Of a stretch of DNA of 64,000 nucleotides, positions 56,739 to 64,000 are shown in pieces. The stretch is taken from the NCBI RefSeq assembly GCF_007827045.1, contig NZ_RPFW01000010.1, positions 230,651 through 294,650 of the forward strand. Reading direction: 5' to 3'. The translations under genes were made by a program, and so were the position numbers. The first letter of the stretch is position 1, and every line of letters starts with the position of its first letter. Under the pieces are notes generated by a model. That model saw only the letters and a program-made list of their open reading frames with translations, had not been told where the DNA came from and did not search any database. This DNA is from Trebonia kvetii (GTDB lineage: Bacteria > Actinomycetota > Actinomycetes > Streptosporangiales > Streptosporangiaceae).

Positions 56739-57590
56739 ATGGTTCCTGCACCTCCCGTCCGCCGCCGCTTCGTCGGCCGGGCCCTGCGCCGCTACCGCGA
56801 GAGCCTGGGCTTCTCCCTGGAAGACGCGGCCCGGCTGCTGGAATGCGACAGGTCGAAGATCAGCCGGATCGAAACAGGCCAGCGCGGCATCCGGCCCAAG
56901 GAACTGCGAGAACTGCTGGCCGAGTACGGGGCACCCGAAGACGAGCAGCAGCTGCTGACCTGGCTGGCCGACCCGCGGGGCGCATTCGAGTGGCACCGGG
57001 AGTACGCGGCGATCCTGGCCGGACCCCTGCGGGACTACCTCGCCATGGAAACCGCCGCCTCCAGGATCGCGGTCTACGAGGCGCAGCAGGTTCCCGCCCT
57101 GCTGCAGACCCCGGCCTACGCGCGGGCACTGGCGGAAACCGACCCGTCCCTGGATGACGATGCCGCACGCGACCGGGCGGCCGAGGCGGTCCTTGCCCGC
57201 CAGCACGCTGTCCTGGGGGACTCCCGCCCGCAGGTCCACCTGATCATCGGCCAGGCCGCCCTGCACCAGCAGGTCGGCAATGAGACGGTGATGAGCGAGC
57301 AGCTCGCCGCGCTGGCTCGGACCGCCGCCGACAGCGGCAGGATCACCGTACAGATCCTGCCGTTCGAGTCCGGCGCACACGCGGCCGCGGGCGACGGGTC
57401 GCTGTGGATCCTGCAGTTCGCCGCAACACTCAGTCATGGGCTCGTGCACCTGGGCGGGATCGGCGGCGGGGTGTGCCTGGAAGACCAGAAGGACATCGAC
57501 CCCTACCTGCAGGTGTTCCAGCAGCTGCGCGCGTTCGCGATGAGCCAAGCCCAGTCAGCCCTGCTGCTGCGCGGCCTGGCCGGCGACTGA
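56739..57590 (+). CDS. Scr1-family XRE regulator with DUF5753 domain
   Basis: A 283-aa protein. The N-terminal HTH (RRFVGRALRRYRESLGFSLE, ARLLECDRSKISRIETGQRG) is followed by DUF5753 (about 90-270) with YEAQQVPALLQTPAYARAL, VHLIIGQAALHQQVGN and ITVQILPFESGAHAA. These regulators are abundant in Streptomyces and relatives and are usually paired with a DUF397 gene. None is visible here, so it is an orphan. The start ATG is preceded by GAAGGGGG. An 11-bp hairpin follows the stop. Confidence 0.85.
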   Translation: MVPAPPVRRRFVGRALRRYRESLGFSLEDAARLLECDRSKISRIETGQRGIRPKELRELLAEYGAPEDEQQLLTWLADPRGAFEWHREYAAILAGPLRDYLAMETAASRIAVYEAQQVPALLQTPAYARALAETDPSLDDDAARDRAAEAVLARQHAVLGDSRPQVHLIIGQAALHQQVGNETVMSEQLAALARTAADSGRITVQILPFESGAHAAAGDGSLWILQFAATLSHGLVHLGGIGGGVCLEDQKDIDPYLQVFQQLRAFAMSQAQSALLLRGLAGD

Positions 57591-57599
57591 CAACCGCGC

Positions 57600-57650
57600 G
57601 AGCCCGGTGCCTCCTCCGCACCACTTCCCCGCGGCGGAAGCACCGGGCTC
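57600..57650 (+). terminator. Hairpin downstream of the Scr1-family gene
   Basis: Perfect 11-bp arms GAGCCCGGTGC/GCACCGGGCTC with a 29-nt loop, starting 10 nt after the stop codon. Probable factor-dependent or intrinsic terminator; no U tract. Confidence 0.5.
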
Positions 57651-57752
57651 CTGCCTCGCGAACTACCGCTCCGGCAGCATGCCCTGCCAGCTGACATCGC
57701 TTTGCGAGGCAACCGCTGATCCGCCCCGCGTTCCCGAAACGAGGGAAGAACC

Positions 57753-58457
57753 ATGCCTGCCCTTACTCCCGCCATCGCCGAACCGGCTCGTCTCGCCCAG
57801 CCCGGTCAGGCGCTGACCCGCCGCGCGGTCACGGTCATCACCGCGGCGATCGTGGTCATGACGTTCGCTTTCAGCCTCGGTAACGTGACCCGGCTGTGCC
57901 TTGACCTCGGGATCACCGCGTGGATCGCCTGGCTGATCGGCCCGGCGGTCGACCTGAGCGTGGTCGGGCTGCTGACCGGGATGCGGTTTCTTTCCCTGCA
58001 CGGCTACACCGACGCCCAACTGGCGCGGCTGCAGCGGATGCTGCGGTTCTGCGGCCTGCTCACCCTGGCGCTGAACACCGCCGAGGCCTTCGGCCACCGC
58101 CAGTACGGCACCGCCCTGGTGGACGCGGTCGGCCCGGCACTGCTGATCGGCTGGAGCGAGACCGGCCCGTGGCTGCTGCGCCAGATCCACGCCGTCTGCC
58201 CGCCCGCCATGCCGGAACCGCAGGCACAGGAGCAGCAGCCGCGCCCCGTCCCCGCACCGCCTGCGGTGCTCCCGGCCAGACTGCTGGCCAGGACCCGGGA
58301 ACTGGACGCCGAGCACCGCGCGGCCACCGGCCGCCCCATCTCCCGCGACACCCTCCGCGCCCGGCTGCGAATCGGCCGGGACCGCGCCAGTGCCCTCGTC
58401 GCCGCAGTCCGCGCGGAAGCCTCCGCCGGGACCGGGCCGCTGAGCCAGGCGGCGTAA
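57753..58457 (+). CDS. DUF2637 / SpdB-like membrane protein with C-terminal HTH
   Basis: A 234-aa protein. About four hydrophobic segments lie in residues 25-135 (VITAAIVVMTFAFSLGNVTR, TAWIAWLIGPAVDLSVVGLL, FCGLLTLALNTAEAFGH). A Pro/Gln linker then leads to a C-terminal winged-helix-like segment (RPISRDTLRARLRIGRDRAS). DUF2637 proteins of conjugative actinomycete elements are related to Spd spread proteins, which help plasmid distribution along mycelia (family knowledge). Good GAAGAA-type ribosome site before the ATG. Confidence 0.75.
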   Translation: MPALTPAIAEPARLAQPGQALTRRAVTVITAAIVVMTFAFSLGNVTRLCLDLGITAWIAWLIGPAVDLSVVGLLTGMRFLSLHGYTDAQLARLQRMLRFCGLLTLALNTAEAFGHRQYGTALVDAVGPALLIGWSETGPWLLRQIHAVCPPAMPEPQAQEQQPRPVPAPPAVLPARLLARTRELDAEHRAATGRPISRDTLRARLRIGRDRASALVAAVRAEASAGTGPLSQAA

Positions 58458-58627
58458 GCCGGACCAGCCGTTTCTCGTCATGGCCCGGCCCGGCCGGTTG
58501 CCTGCCAGGATCGCGAGCACTATAGTCGGCTACGGTCGACTATTGAAGCTCATGGCCGTACACCTCTGACTTACCGAAGACGCAGGGATCGCCGTCCGCC
58601 GAACCGGAACGGGCGGCCCGCCAAGCG

Positions 58628-58680
58628 CCCCGGCAGGGCCGTCAGCGCCGCATGGCGCTCGTTCCCCGGCCCTGCCGGGG
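58628..58680 (+). terminator. Strong terminator after the SpdB-like gene
   Basis: 13-bp arms CCCCGGCAGGGCC/GGCCCTGCCGGGG with a 27-nt loop that itself contains AGCGCC-GCAT-GGCGCT, followed by TTTGTC. It separates the regulator/SpdB genes from the transfer operon. An inverted repeat ATAGTCG/CGACTAT also occurs upstream at 58520-58541. Confidence 0.7.
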
Positions 58681-58725
58681 TTTGTCATGCGCCCCTTTTT
58701 CCTGCGATTCCCCGATTATCTCACT

Positions 58726-58737
58726 GTGATATATCAC
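58726..58737. promoter_or_regulatory. Operator-like palindrome upstream of the transfer operon
   Basis: GTGATATATCAC is a perfect 12-bp palindrome in an unusually AT-rich stretch 120 bp before the first small gene of the transfer cluster. Actinomycete conjugation modules are normally held off by GntR-type KorA repressors binding AT-rich palindromes; no korA gene is inside this window. Confidence 0.4.
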
Positions 58738-58860
58738 CTTGATATTGGTTCGGTGCCGCCGCCCGCATACCGTCATTTCCATGAGATTCCCTCCGCAGGG
58801 AAAGGAAGTGATTCCGGTGACGGGAAATCCCCGGCGCGGAGATGACGGGAGGACCGCATC

Positions 58861-59076
58861 ATGACTTCGCTCACGCTCGTGGTCGCGGTTACCGCATTCC
58901 TGTCCGGTGCTGCGGCCGCCGTATTCCTCATGCTCGTGATCGGCATCCGCAAGGCAGGCTCGCTCCACCGTCCCGCCGCCCGGACTGCCCCGCTGGACGC
59001 GGCAGCCCGTACCGTGCTGGGCTTCGGCAGCTGGCCGGACGGGCCTGCCGCCCTCACCGACCACCGCGACGACTGA
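58861..59076 (+). CDS. Small single-pass membrane protein
   Basis: A 71-aa protein with one N-terminal transmembrane helix (LTLVVAVTAFLSGAAAAVFL to residue 28), a basic stop-transfer stretch and a short hydrophilic tail. Small membrane proteins at this position are frequent in actinomycete transfer operons. A GGGAGGA-type ribosome site precedes the ATG. Function unknown. Confidence 0.55.
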   Translation: MTSLTLVVAVTAFLSGAAAAVFLMLVIGIRKAGSLHRPAARTAPLDAAARTVLGFGSWPDGPAALTDHRDD

Positions 59077-59214
59077 CCGGCACCGCCTGAGCCGCGCCGC
59101 CACGCAAACCGCAGCCGGCTGCCATCAAGCAGGCACCTGATTTCTCCCGGAACAGCGGGCGCATTCTAATCCCCGGTTCCGGTCCAGCTTCCTTCTAACA
59201 GGAGTAATTCACCC

Positions 59215-60261
59215 ATGCCCGAAACCGCAGTAATTCCCCTCGCCCTCAATGGCCGAAATGCATGGAGCCTAATGACAGCCGTAATGCCTGTCGCGCAGCC
59301 TGACCAGGCCGCGCTTCCAGAGTCCGCCGCAAATTCCGGAGCGACCGGAGCATTCACTGTCCCACATGCCGGTCCTGGCCGTGACCGGCCCGGCCTGTGG
59401 CTGCATGCCGCGTCGTTCGGCCTGTGCGTCCTGGCTGGCGCCGCGGCGGCCGTGAGCTTCTCCGCCCAGTACCGCCTCGTCTACGTCGCCCGGCACCTGC
59501 GCGTCGTCGCCGGCCTGGAAGCCGCGATCCCCGACGCAGCCGCTCTGGTGTTCGCCTGCCTGGGCGTCGCCCTAGCCCTAAATGGCCGCCGGGCGGTCCG
59601 GGCCCGAGCACTGAATGCCGCCTCGGCCGGGGCGAGCGTGTTCATGAACGTGATCGCCGCGGCACCCGGGTGGCGGGACCTGGCGGTGTGGGCGATGCCC
59701 CCGGCCGCCTACGCGCTGGCCAGCGACACGCTTATCGGTGTCGTCCGCGCCTGGGTGCTGGCCCGCCGCCAAGACCCGGCCGTTCTCGCCGAGGCCTCCC
59801 TGCTTGTCGCGGCCGCCGGCCTGGCGCTGTGGCTGCTGCGCCTCAGCCTGGCACCGGCCTCCACCCTGACCGGGTTCCGCACCTGGGTGGTCGAGGAGTG
59901 CCCGGTCGCCCCCGGCCGCCGCGCCATCCTGCCAAATCCAGCCGCCGGCGCGGTCCTCCCGGGCAGTCACGCCCCGGCCGGCCAGCCCAGTGCGGCCGCC
60001 CGTTCCGGCCGGGTCAGCCTGCCCAGCACGCCATCCCGCAACGCCGACCGTCAGCGGCGGGGGAGCGGGCGCGGCGGGACGAAGACCGCCCGGTTCCTGG
60101 CCCTGGTCACCGAACGACACGGTCCCCTCGCCGGCATCCCCCTGCCCTCAGTGGGCCGCATCTGCGCCGAGCTTGCCCCGGCCGCCGACCTGAACACCGG
60201 CTCTGCCCGCTCCGCGCTGCGCCGCGCGGTGCTCACCGCCCAGAACGGAGACCACTCATGA
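59215..60261 (+). CDS. SpdB/DUF2637-like membrane protein of the transfer operon
   Basis: A 348-aa protein. Five hydrophobic helices lie in about residues 60-220 (FGLCVLAGAAAAVSFSAQY, AALVFACLGVALAL, AGASVFMNVIAAAP, LAVWAMPPAAYALAS, LLVAAAGLALWLLRL). A basic Ser/Arg linker and a C-terminal winged-helix-like segment (KTARFLALVTERHGPLAGIP, VGRICAELAPAADLNTGSAR) follow. It has the same build as the DUF2637 protein two genes upstream. It overlaps the coupling protein gene by 4 nt (ATGA), so it is part of the same operon and likely works with it at the membrane. Confidence 0.7.
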   Translation: MPETAVIPLALNGRNAWSLMTAVMPVAQPDQAALPESAANSGATGAFTVPHAGPGRDRPGLWLHAASFGLCVLAGAAAAVSFSAQYRLVYVARHLRVVAGLEAAIPDAAALVFACLGVALALNGRRAVRARALNAASAGASVFMNVIAAAPGWRDLAVWAMPPAAYALASDTLIGVVRAWVLARRQDPAVLAEASLLVAAAGLALWLLRLSLAPASTLTGFRTWVVEECPVAPGRRAILPNPAAGAVLPGSHAPAGQPSAAARSGRVSLPSTPSRNADRQRRGSGRGGTKTARFLALVTERHGPLAGIPLPSVGRICAELAPAADLNTGSARSALRRAVLTAQNGDHS

Positions 60262-61907
60262 TCAAGTACGCCATCCTCCTCGCCGTCATGCTCATCGTCG
60301 CCGGGTTCTGCACTTGGGCGTACCTCCCGGCCCGCTACCTGCCCCGCAACCGGGTCCGCTCGATGCAGGTCCGCCTGCACCTGCGACTGCACCCCGGCAA
60401 GGGATTCGCCACCATCGCCGGCCTGTGGCTGCGCTGGGGCCGGCTGGCCGCGCTGCGCCGCTCCGCCCGCATCCGCCGCACCCTGCCCTTCTGGGTCCGC
60501 ATGCTGTGGCCGGAAGAGCACTCGGTGTTCCTCGGCCGCGCCCACTGGCGTCACGGGCTCCGCGTCCTGCTGGAGGAGCACGTCCTGGTCATGGCGCCGC
60601 CGCGCACGTTCAAGACTGCGTTCCTCGCCGACGTGATCCTTCGCTACCCCGGCCCGGTGATCGCCACCACCACCAAGGCCGACGTGTACGGGCTGACCGC
60701 CGCGGTCCGCTGCCAGCTCGGCCCGGTGCACGTGTTCAACCCGCAGGACATCGGCGGAGTGCCGTCCACGTTCCGCTGGTCGCCGGTCGACGGCTGCCAG
60801 GACCCGGCCACCGCGATCCGCCGCGCCGACGCGTTCGCGTTCGCCGTCTCCCAGCAGGGCGTCGAAGACGGCTCGTTTTGGTCCGCGAAGGCCAGCGACT
60901 ACCTGCGCTGCTATTTCCATGCCGCCGCACTGGCCGGCTACGACCTGCACGCCGTCACCGCCTGGGTCGCCGGCGACGACCCCGACATACCCGAACGCAT
61001 CCTGACCGCCGCGGGCGCCCGGCAGTGGGCACGCACCCTGGCCGAGCTGCGGTCCGAAGCGCACAAGACCACCGCCACCGTCCGCATGGTCATGTCCCGC
61101 GCTCTGTCGTTCATGGCCGACCCCGCCCTGGCCGAAAGCGTCCTGCCCGCCCCCGGCGAAGGCTTCAACATCGCCGCGTTCCTGCACGAATGCGGCACCG
61201 TCTACATGCTCGCCGAGGCGATCGGCGAGGACGCGCCGGTCGCCCCGCTGTTCGCCGCCATGGCCACCGAAATCCACTACGCCGCCGCCCTCATCGGCCA
61301 GGCATCGGCATCCGGCCGGCTCGACCCGCCGCTGCTGATGGGACTGGACGAGGTCACCCAGATCTGCCCGGTTCCGCTGCCGGCCTGGCTGTCGGACTCC
61401 GGCGGCAAAGGCATCCAGGTCATCGCCGTCGTGCACGGCGAGGCGCAGCTCGCCAGCCGGTGGGACGAGCACGGCCGCCAGGTCGTGTGGGACACCTCGA
61501 GCGTGAAGGTGTTCCTGCCCGGCATCACCGACACCACCACCCTGGAAGCCGCCAGCGTGCTGTGCGGGCAGGCGTCGTGGAAACTGCACGGTCAGGAACA
61601 CGTCAGCCTGCACGACGTCGCCAGCCCCGACATGGTCCGCCAGCTGCCCGCCGGGTTCGCCCTCGTCATCCGCGGCGGCTACGCCCCGGTGATCGCCCGG
61701 CTGCCCCGCGCCTGGAACAACCCCGCCTACCGGCGCGCCCGCCGCCACGGCCGCGCCCTGCCCGGCCGCCCGTACCCGCTGTCCGCCGAACCCGACCCAG
61801 ACCCCGGCTACGCCCTCGAGCCCGGCCCTGATTCAGACCAGTGGCCCGACTTCCTGCCGCCCGGCTGGACCTCCGGCTACGACGACTCATCCTTCCCGTG
61901 GAACTGA
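60258..61907 (+). CDS. TraG/VirD4-like type IV coupling protein
   Basis: A 549-aa protein. An N-terminal membrane helix (ILLAVMLIVAGFCTWAYL) is followed by the ATPase domain. The Walker A position reads VMAPPRTFKTAFL, where the usual RTGKT is RTFKT. Walker B lies in LLMGLDEVTQICPVPLPAWL, followed by GIQVIAVVHGEAQLASRW and VFLPGITDTTTLEAASVLCG (TraM-recognition region). Coupling proteins bring the relaxosome to the transfer channel. Other type IV secretion genes are not seen, as is common in small actinomycete elements. The C-terminal tail is acidic. Confidence 0.85.
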   Translation: MIKYAILLAVMLIVAGFCTWAYLPARYLPRNRVRSMQVRLHLRLHPGKGFATIAGLWLRWGRLAALRRSARIRRTLPFWVRMLWPEEHSVFLGRAHWRHGLRVLLEEHVLVMAPPRTFKTAFLADVILRYPGPVIATTTKADVYGLTAAVRCQLGPVHVFNPQDIGGVPSTFRWSPVDGCQDPATAIRRADAFAFAVSQQGVEDGSFWSAKASDYLRCYFHAAALAGYDLHAVTAWVAGDDPDIPERILTAAGARQWARTLAELRSEAHKTTATVRMVMSRALSFMADPALAESVLPAPGEGFNIAAFLHECGTVYMLAEAIGEDAPVAPLFAAMATEIHYAAALIGQASASGRLDPPLLMGLDEVTQICPVPLPAWLSDSGGKGIQVIAVVHGEAQLASRWDEHGRQVVWDTSSVKVFLPGITDTTTLEAASVLCGQASWKLHGQEHVSLHDVASPDMVRQLPAGFALVIRGGYAPVIARLPRAWNNPAYRRARRHGRALPGRPYPLSAEPDPDPGYALEPGPDSDQWPDFLPPGWTSGYDDSSFPWN

Positions 61908-61909
61908 CC

Positions 61910-62524
61910 ATGACCCCCAACCACGACCCGCTGCCCGCGGTCCTGGACCAGCTCGCCGCCTGCCGCGACCAGCACACCGCCCTCGACACCCGCGAAACAG
62001 CCCACCACGCCGCCCTGGCCGCACAGCTGGACCAGCTGGCCGGCATGATCACCACGATCAGCCGCACCCTCGCCGAAGACACCGCCGCCCTGGCCCGCCT
62101 CGACGCCCTCGACCGGCAGGTCACCGAACTCACCCATCGGCTCACCACAGCAGAACACAGCGGCGGCGACGGTTACCGGCCCCGCCCGGCACCGCCCTGG
62201 TGGCGGCTCGCCGGCGACGAACGCCGCACCCCGCTGACCGAGCTGCGCGAGTGGGTTGACCGGGTCTACCGCCCAGGCTACGGCCACCTCGCCGCCCCGC
62301 TCGGCCCGTGCTGGCCCGAGCACGACCTATGCCTATACGGCCTCGACATCGCCAGCCAGCTGTGGGCCGCCCTCTACCTGGGCGGCGCCCGGGACACCAG
62401 CGTGCTGTCCGCCCAGGCCGAATACCAAGCCCGCATCCTGCCCGCCCTCGCCGCCCAACTCGCTGCCGAGACAACCCGCTGCGGCCACCACCCGCCCGCC
62501 GGCTACCCCCGGAGCATGGCATGA
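61910..62524 (+). CDS. DUF4913 domain-containing protein
   Basis: A 204-aa protein. An N-terminal coiled coil (HAALAAQLDQLAGMITTISR through LTHRLTTAEH) is followed by a C-terminal domain with ELREWVDRVYRPGYG, LGPCWPEHDLCLYGLDIASQ and LWAALYLGGARDTSVLSAQA, the DUF4913 pattern (WPEH/W with conserved aromatic residues). This family is restricted to actinomycete plasmids and ICEs. Function unknown; it is always near the coupling protein. The ATG lies 2 nt after the previous stop. Confidence 0.75.
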   Translation: MTPNHDPLPAVLDQLAACRDQHTALDTRETAHHAALAAQLDQLAGMITTISRTLAEDTAALARLDALDRQVTELTHRLTTAEHSGGDGYRPRPAPPWWRLAGDERRTPLTELREWVDRVYRPGYGHLAAPLGPCWPEHDLCLYGLDIASQLWAALYLGGARDTSVLSAQAEYQARILPALAAQLAAETTRCGHHPPAGYPRSMA

Positions 62525-63315
62525 ACCGGGTCCTGCGGCAGGCGCTGGCATGCGCTGAACGCGGCTGGCCGGTCTTCCCCTGCCTGTGGAACATGAAAGT
62601 TCCCCTGACCCGGCACGGCTACCGCGACGCCAGCACCGACCCGGAACAGATCACCGACTGGTTCGCCCGCGACCCGCACCGCAACCTCGCCGTCGCCACC
62701 GGAGCACCCGGCCCCGACGTCCTGGACATCGACCACCATGGCCCCGCAGGAAACGGGTTCCCCGCCCTGGCCCGGCTCCGCGACGCCGGGCTCCTCGACC
62801 AGGCAGCCGCCCGGATCCGCACCCCCTCCGGCGGCCTGCACCTGTACTTCACCGGCACCAGCCAGCGCACCAGCCACCAGCCCGCCGCCCACATCGACTT
62901 CCTCGCCGCCGGCGGTTACGTCCTCATCCCGCCCTCCCAGGTCAGTGGAAAGCCCTACATACGCGAGGAAGCACTCGGCGGCCACGGCGTCCTGGACTGG
63001 GACGCCGCCGCCCGGCTCCTGGAACCCGCCCGCCAGCACCGCCCCCCGGCCGCGCAGCCCGACCCGGGCCAGCAGATCAGCGCCCTCGCCCGGTGGGTCG
63101 CCGCCCAGCCCGAAGGCAACCGCAACGCCGGCCTGTACTGGGCCGCCAACCGCGCCCTGGAAAGCGACCGGGCCGCCGACCTCAGTCCCCTGGCCGCCGC
63201 CGCCCGCCAGGCCGGCCTCGCCGACCAGGAAATCACCCGCACCCTCAACTCCGCCCGCCGCACCACCCAGCACACCCCCGAACCGCCCGACCACCAGCCT
63301 GAGGGAGCACGTTGA
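62521..63315 (+). CDS. Bifunctional DNA primase/polymerase (AEP superfamily)
   Basis: A 264-aa protein with the N-terminal Prim-Pol domain: ALACAERGWPVFPCLWNMKV, NLAVATGAPGPDVLDIDHHG with the catalytic D-x-D/H pattern, RIRTPSGGLHLYFTG and AHIDFLAAGGYVLIPPSQV. These primase-polymerases start replication on actinomycete integrative elements. ATGA overlap with the DUF4913 gene. It lacks a fused helicase domain, so a separate helicase or the host replisome would be needed. Confidence 0.87.
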   Translation: MNRVLRQALACAERGWPVFPCLWNMKVPLTRHGYRDASTDPEQITDWFARDPHRNLAVATGAPGPDVLDIDHHGPAGNGFPALARLRDAGLLDQAAARIRTPSGGLHLYFTGTSQRTSHQPAAHIDFLAAGGYVLIPPSQVSGKPYIREEALGGHGVLDWDAAARLLEPARQHRPPAAQPDPGQQISALARWVAAQPEGNRNAGLYWAANRALESDRAADLSPLAAAARQAGLADQEITRTLNSARRTTQHTPEPPDHQPEGAR

Positions 63316-63316
63316 C

Positions 63317-63901
63317 ATGACCAGCACTCCCCGCCGCCAAGACGACCGCCAGCCCGCCGCACCCGCGGAACCCGCACCGGGCCGCGCCGAGATCCGCGAC
63401 CAGCTGCGCCAGCTACGACAGGAAGGCGGCACCTACCGCTCAATCGCGGCCGCCGCCGGGCTGGCACCCGGCACAGTCCACGACCTGGCCACCGGCCGCC
63501 GCAGACCCACCCCGGCCACCACCAAGGCCCTGCTCGGCGTCCACGGCGGCACCCTGCCGCGAGCCCGCGTCGACGCCGGCGGCACCCAGCTGCGGCTGCG
63601 CGCCCTGCACGTCATGGGCCACGGCTCCGCCCGCATCGCCCGCGCCCTCGGCGTCCGCGAGATGACCATCCGCGACCTGGTCCGCGGCAGCAACCTCACC
63701 GTCAGTACGGCGCTACGCGACGCGGTCACCGACCTGTACGACGCCTTGTGGGACAAGCGCGCCCCCGAACGCACCCGCGCCGAACGCGCCGCCGCCACGG
63801 CCGCCCGCCGCCGCGCCATCGCCGGCAACTGGTGCGCCGGCGCCGGACTCGACGACGACCAACTCGACACCCCTGTTGCCCGGCGTTCAGGATGCCGATG
63901 A
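63317..63901 (+). CDS. HTH DNA-binding protein of the element, C-terminus truncated
   Basis: A 194-aa protein with two HTH-like regions (GTYRSIAAAAGLAPGTVHDL; GHGSARIARALGVREMTIRD) and a basic helix (RAERAAATAARRRAIAGNWC). Homologues end with a segment after DDDQLDTPGY. Here the frame leaves this pattern at about 63872 (DTPVARRSGCR) and stops, at the start of a tandem 24-bp repeat. It is probably cut by another insertion. Likely a regulator of replication or transfer. Confidence 0.65.
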   Translation: MTSTPRRQDDRQPAAPAEPAPGRAEIRDQLRQLRQEGGTYRSIAAAAGLAPGTVHDLATGRRRPTPATTKALLGVHGGTLPRARVDAGGTQLRLRALHVMGHGSARIARALGVREMTIRDLVRGSNLTVSTALRDAVTDLYDALWDKRAPERTRAERAAATAARRRAIAGNWCAGAGLDDDQLDTPVARRSGCR

Positions 63902-63924
63902 CCCGGGCGTTGAGGATGCCGATG
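63882..63924. repeat. Tandem 24-bp repeat at the truncation point
   Basis: GGCGTTCAGGATGCCGATG (63882-63900) recurs with one change at 63906-63924. It follows directly on the truncated HTH gene and may mark the end of an element that extends past the window. Confidence 0.5.
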
Positions 63925-63935
63925 GCTGGAGACGA

Positions 63936-63969
63936 GATCGCCCCGCCGGGCTTGGCCGGCGGGGCGATC
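63936..63969. terminator. Hairpin near the right edge
   Basis: Perfect 12-bp arms GATCGCCCCGCC/GGCGGGGCGATC with a 10-nt loop, followed by TGGTTGG. Probable terminator of the gene that lies beyond the window or of the transfer operon. Confidence 0.6.
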
Positions 63970-64000
63970 TGGTTGGCGAGGTGTCGCCGGCTGTCGGCGA

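Overview
The window comes from a high-GC actinomycete. Positions 1 to about 18.9 kb carry a chromosomal backbone in the order known from mycobacteria and streptomycetes: sugar-phosphate isomerase, XRE regulator, DUF2516, then YbjN, mshA (mycothiol), gpm, senX3 and regX3, followed by carD, ispF and rlmB. The GC-rich codon use, mycothiol synthesis, SenX3-RegX3, and many start codons placed 5-8 nt after a TAnnnT -10 box (leaderless mRNAs) all fit Actinomycetota. A Streptosporangiales-like lineage is a guess; I cannot fix the genus.

From the tRNA-Thr(UGU) gene at 18894 to the right edge, the window is accessory DNA built by repeated integration. A tyrosine integrase (19046-20209) follows the tRNA. 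A small cargo block comes next (VapBC, a 253-bp MITE-like element, an Imm35/YrhB-like protein, an HD hydrolase), ending near a degraded 3' half of a second tRNA-Thr (GGU anticodon). At 23.67 kb an IS21 istB remnant is cut by the end of a recombinase-in-trio-like (RIT-like) element. The mirror image of that end, with matching sub-repeat spacing, lies at 55.2 kb, where it cuts a second HD-hydrolase gene.

Between these two ends lies a defence-type island. It holds a 1377-aa GHKL-ATPase/DUF3883 nuclease, an 1148-aa GmrSD-like restriction protein with Mrr_N, reader, DUF262, HNH and probable HEPN parts, and a segment of about 8.4 kb between two direct repeats, each containing a tRNA-Gly(UCC) 3' half. 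That segment carries VapBC and a six-gene operon of unknown function: Zn-ribbon protein, membrane/GNAT-like protein, large soluble protein, B-box-like membrane protein, small B-box-like protein and a CHAT caspase-like protease. The operon is the best candidate here for an undescribed system. A GNAT-PIN/ASCH module follows; its ASCH gene is split by an IS5-family element with a 3-bp target duplication, next to an IS3 copy that is itself broken by a 118-bp structured insertion.

The right part (47.6-63.9 kb) is a conjugation module of the actinomycete ICE/plasmid type: MobF relaxase-helicase, APH-like kinase, a split XRE/TPR regulator, HTH proteins, a Scr1-type regulator, two SpdB/DUF2637-like membrane proteins, a TraG/VirD4-like coupling protein, a DUF4913 protein, a primase-polymerase and a truncated HTH protein at the window edge. 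Relaxase, coupling protein and primase-polymerase would process, move and replicate the element; the cargo genes look like phage or plasmid defence and stabilisation.
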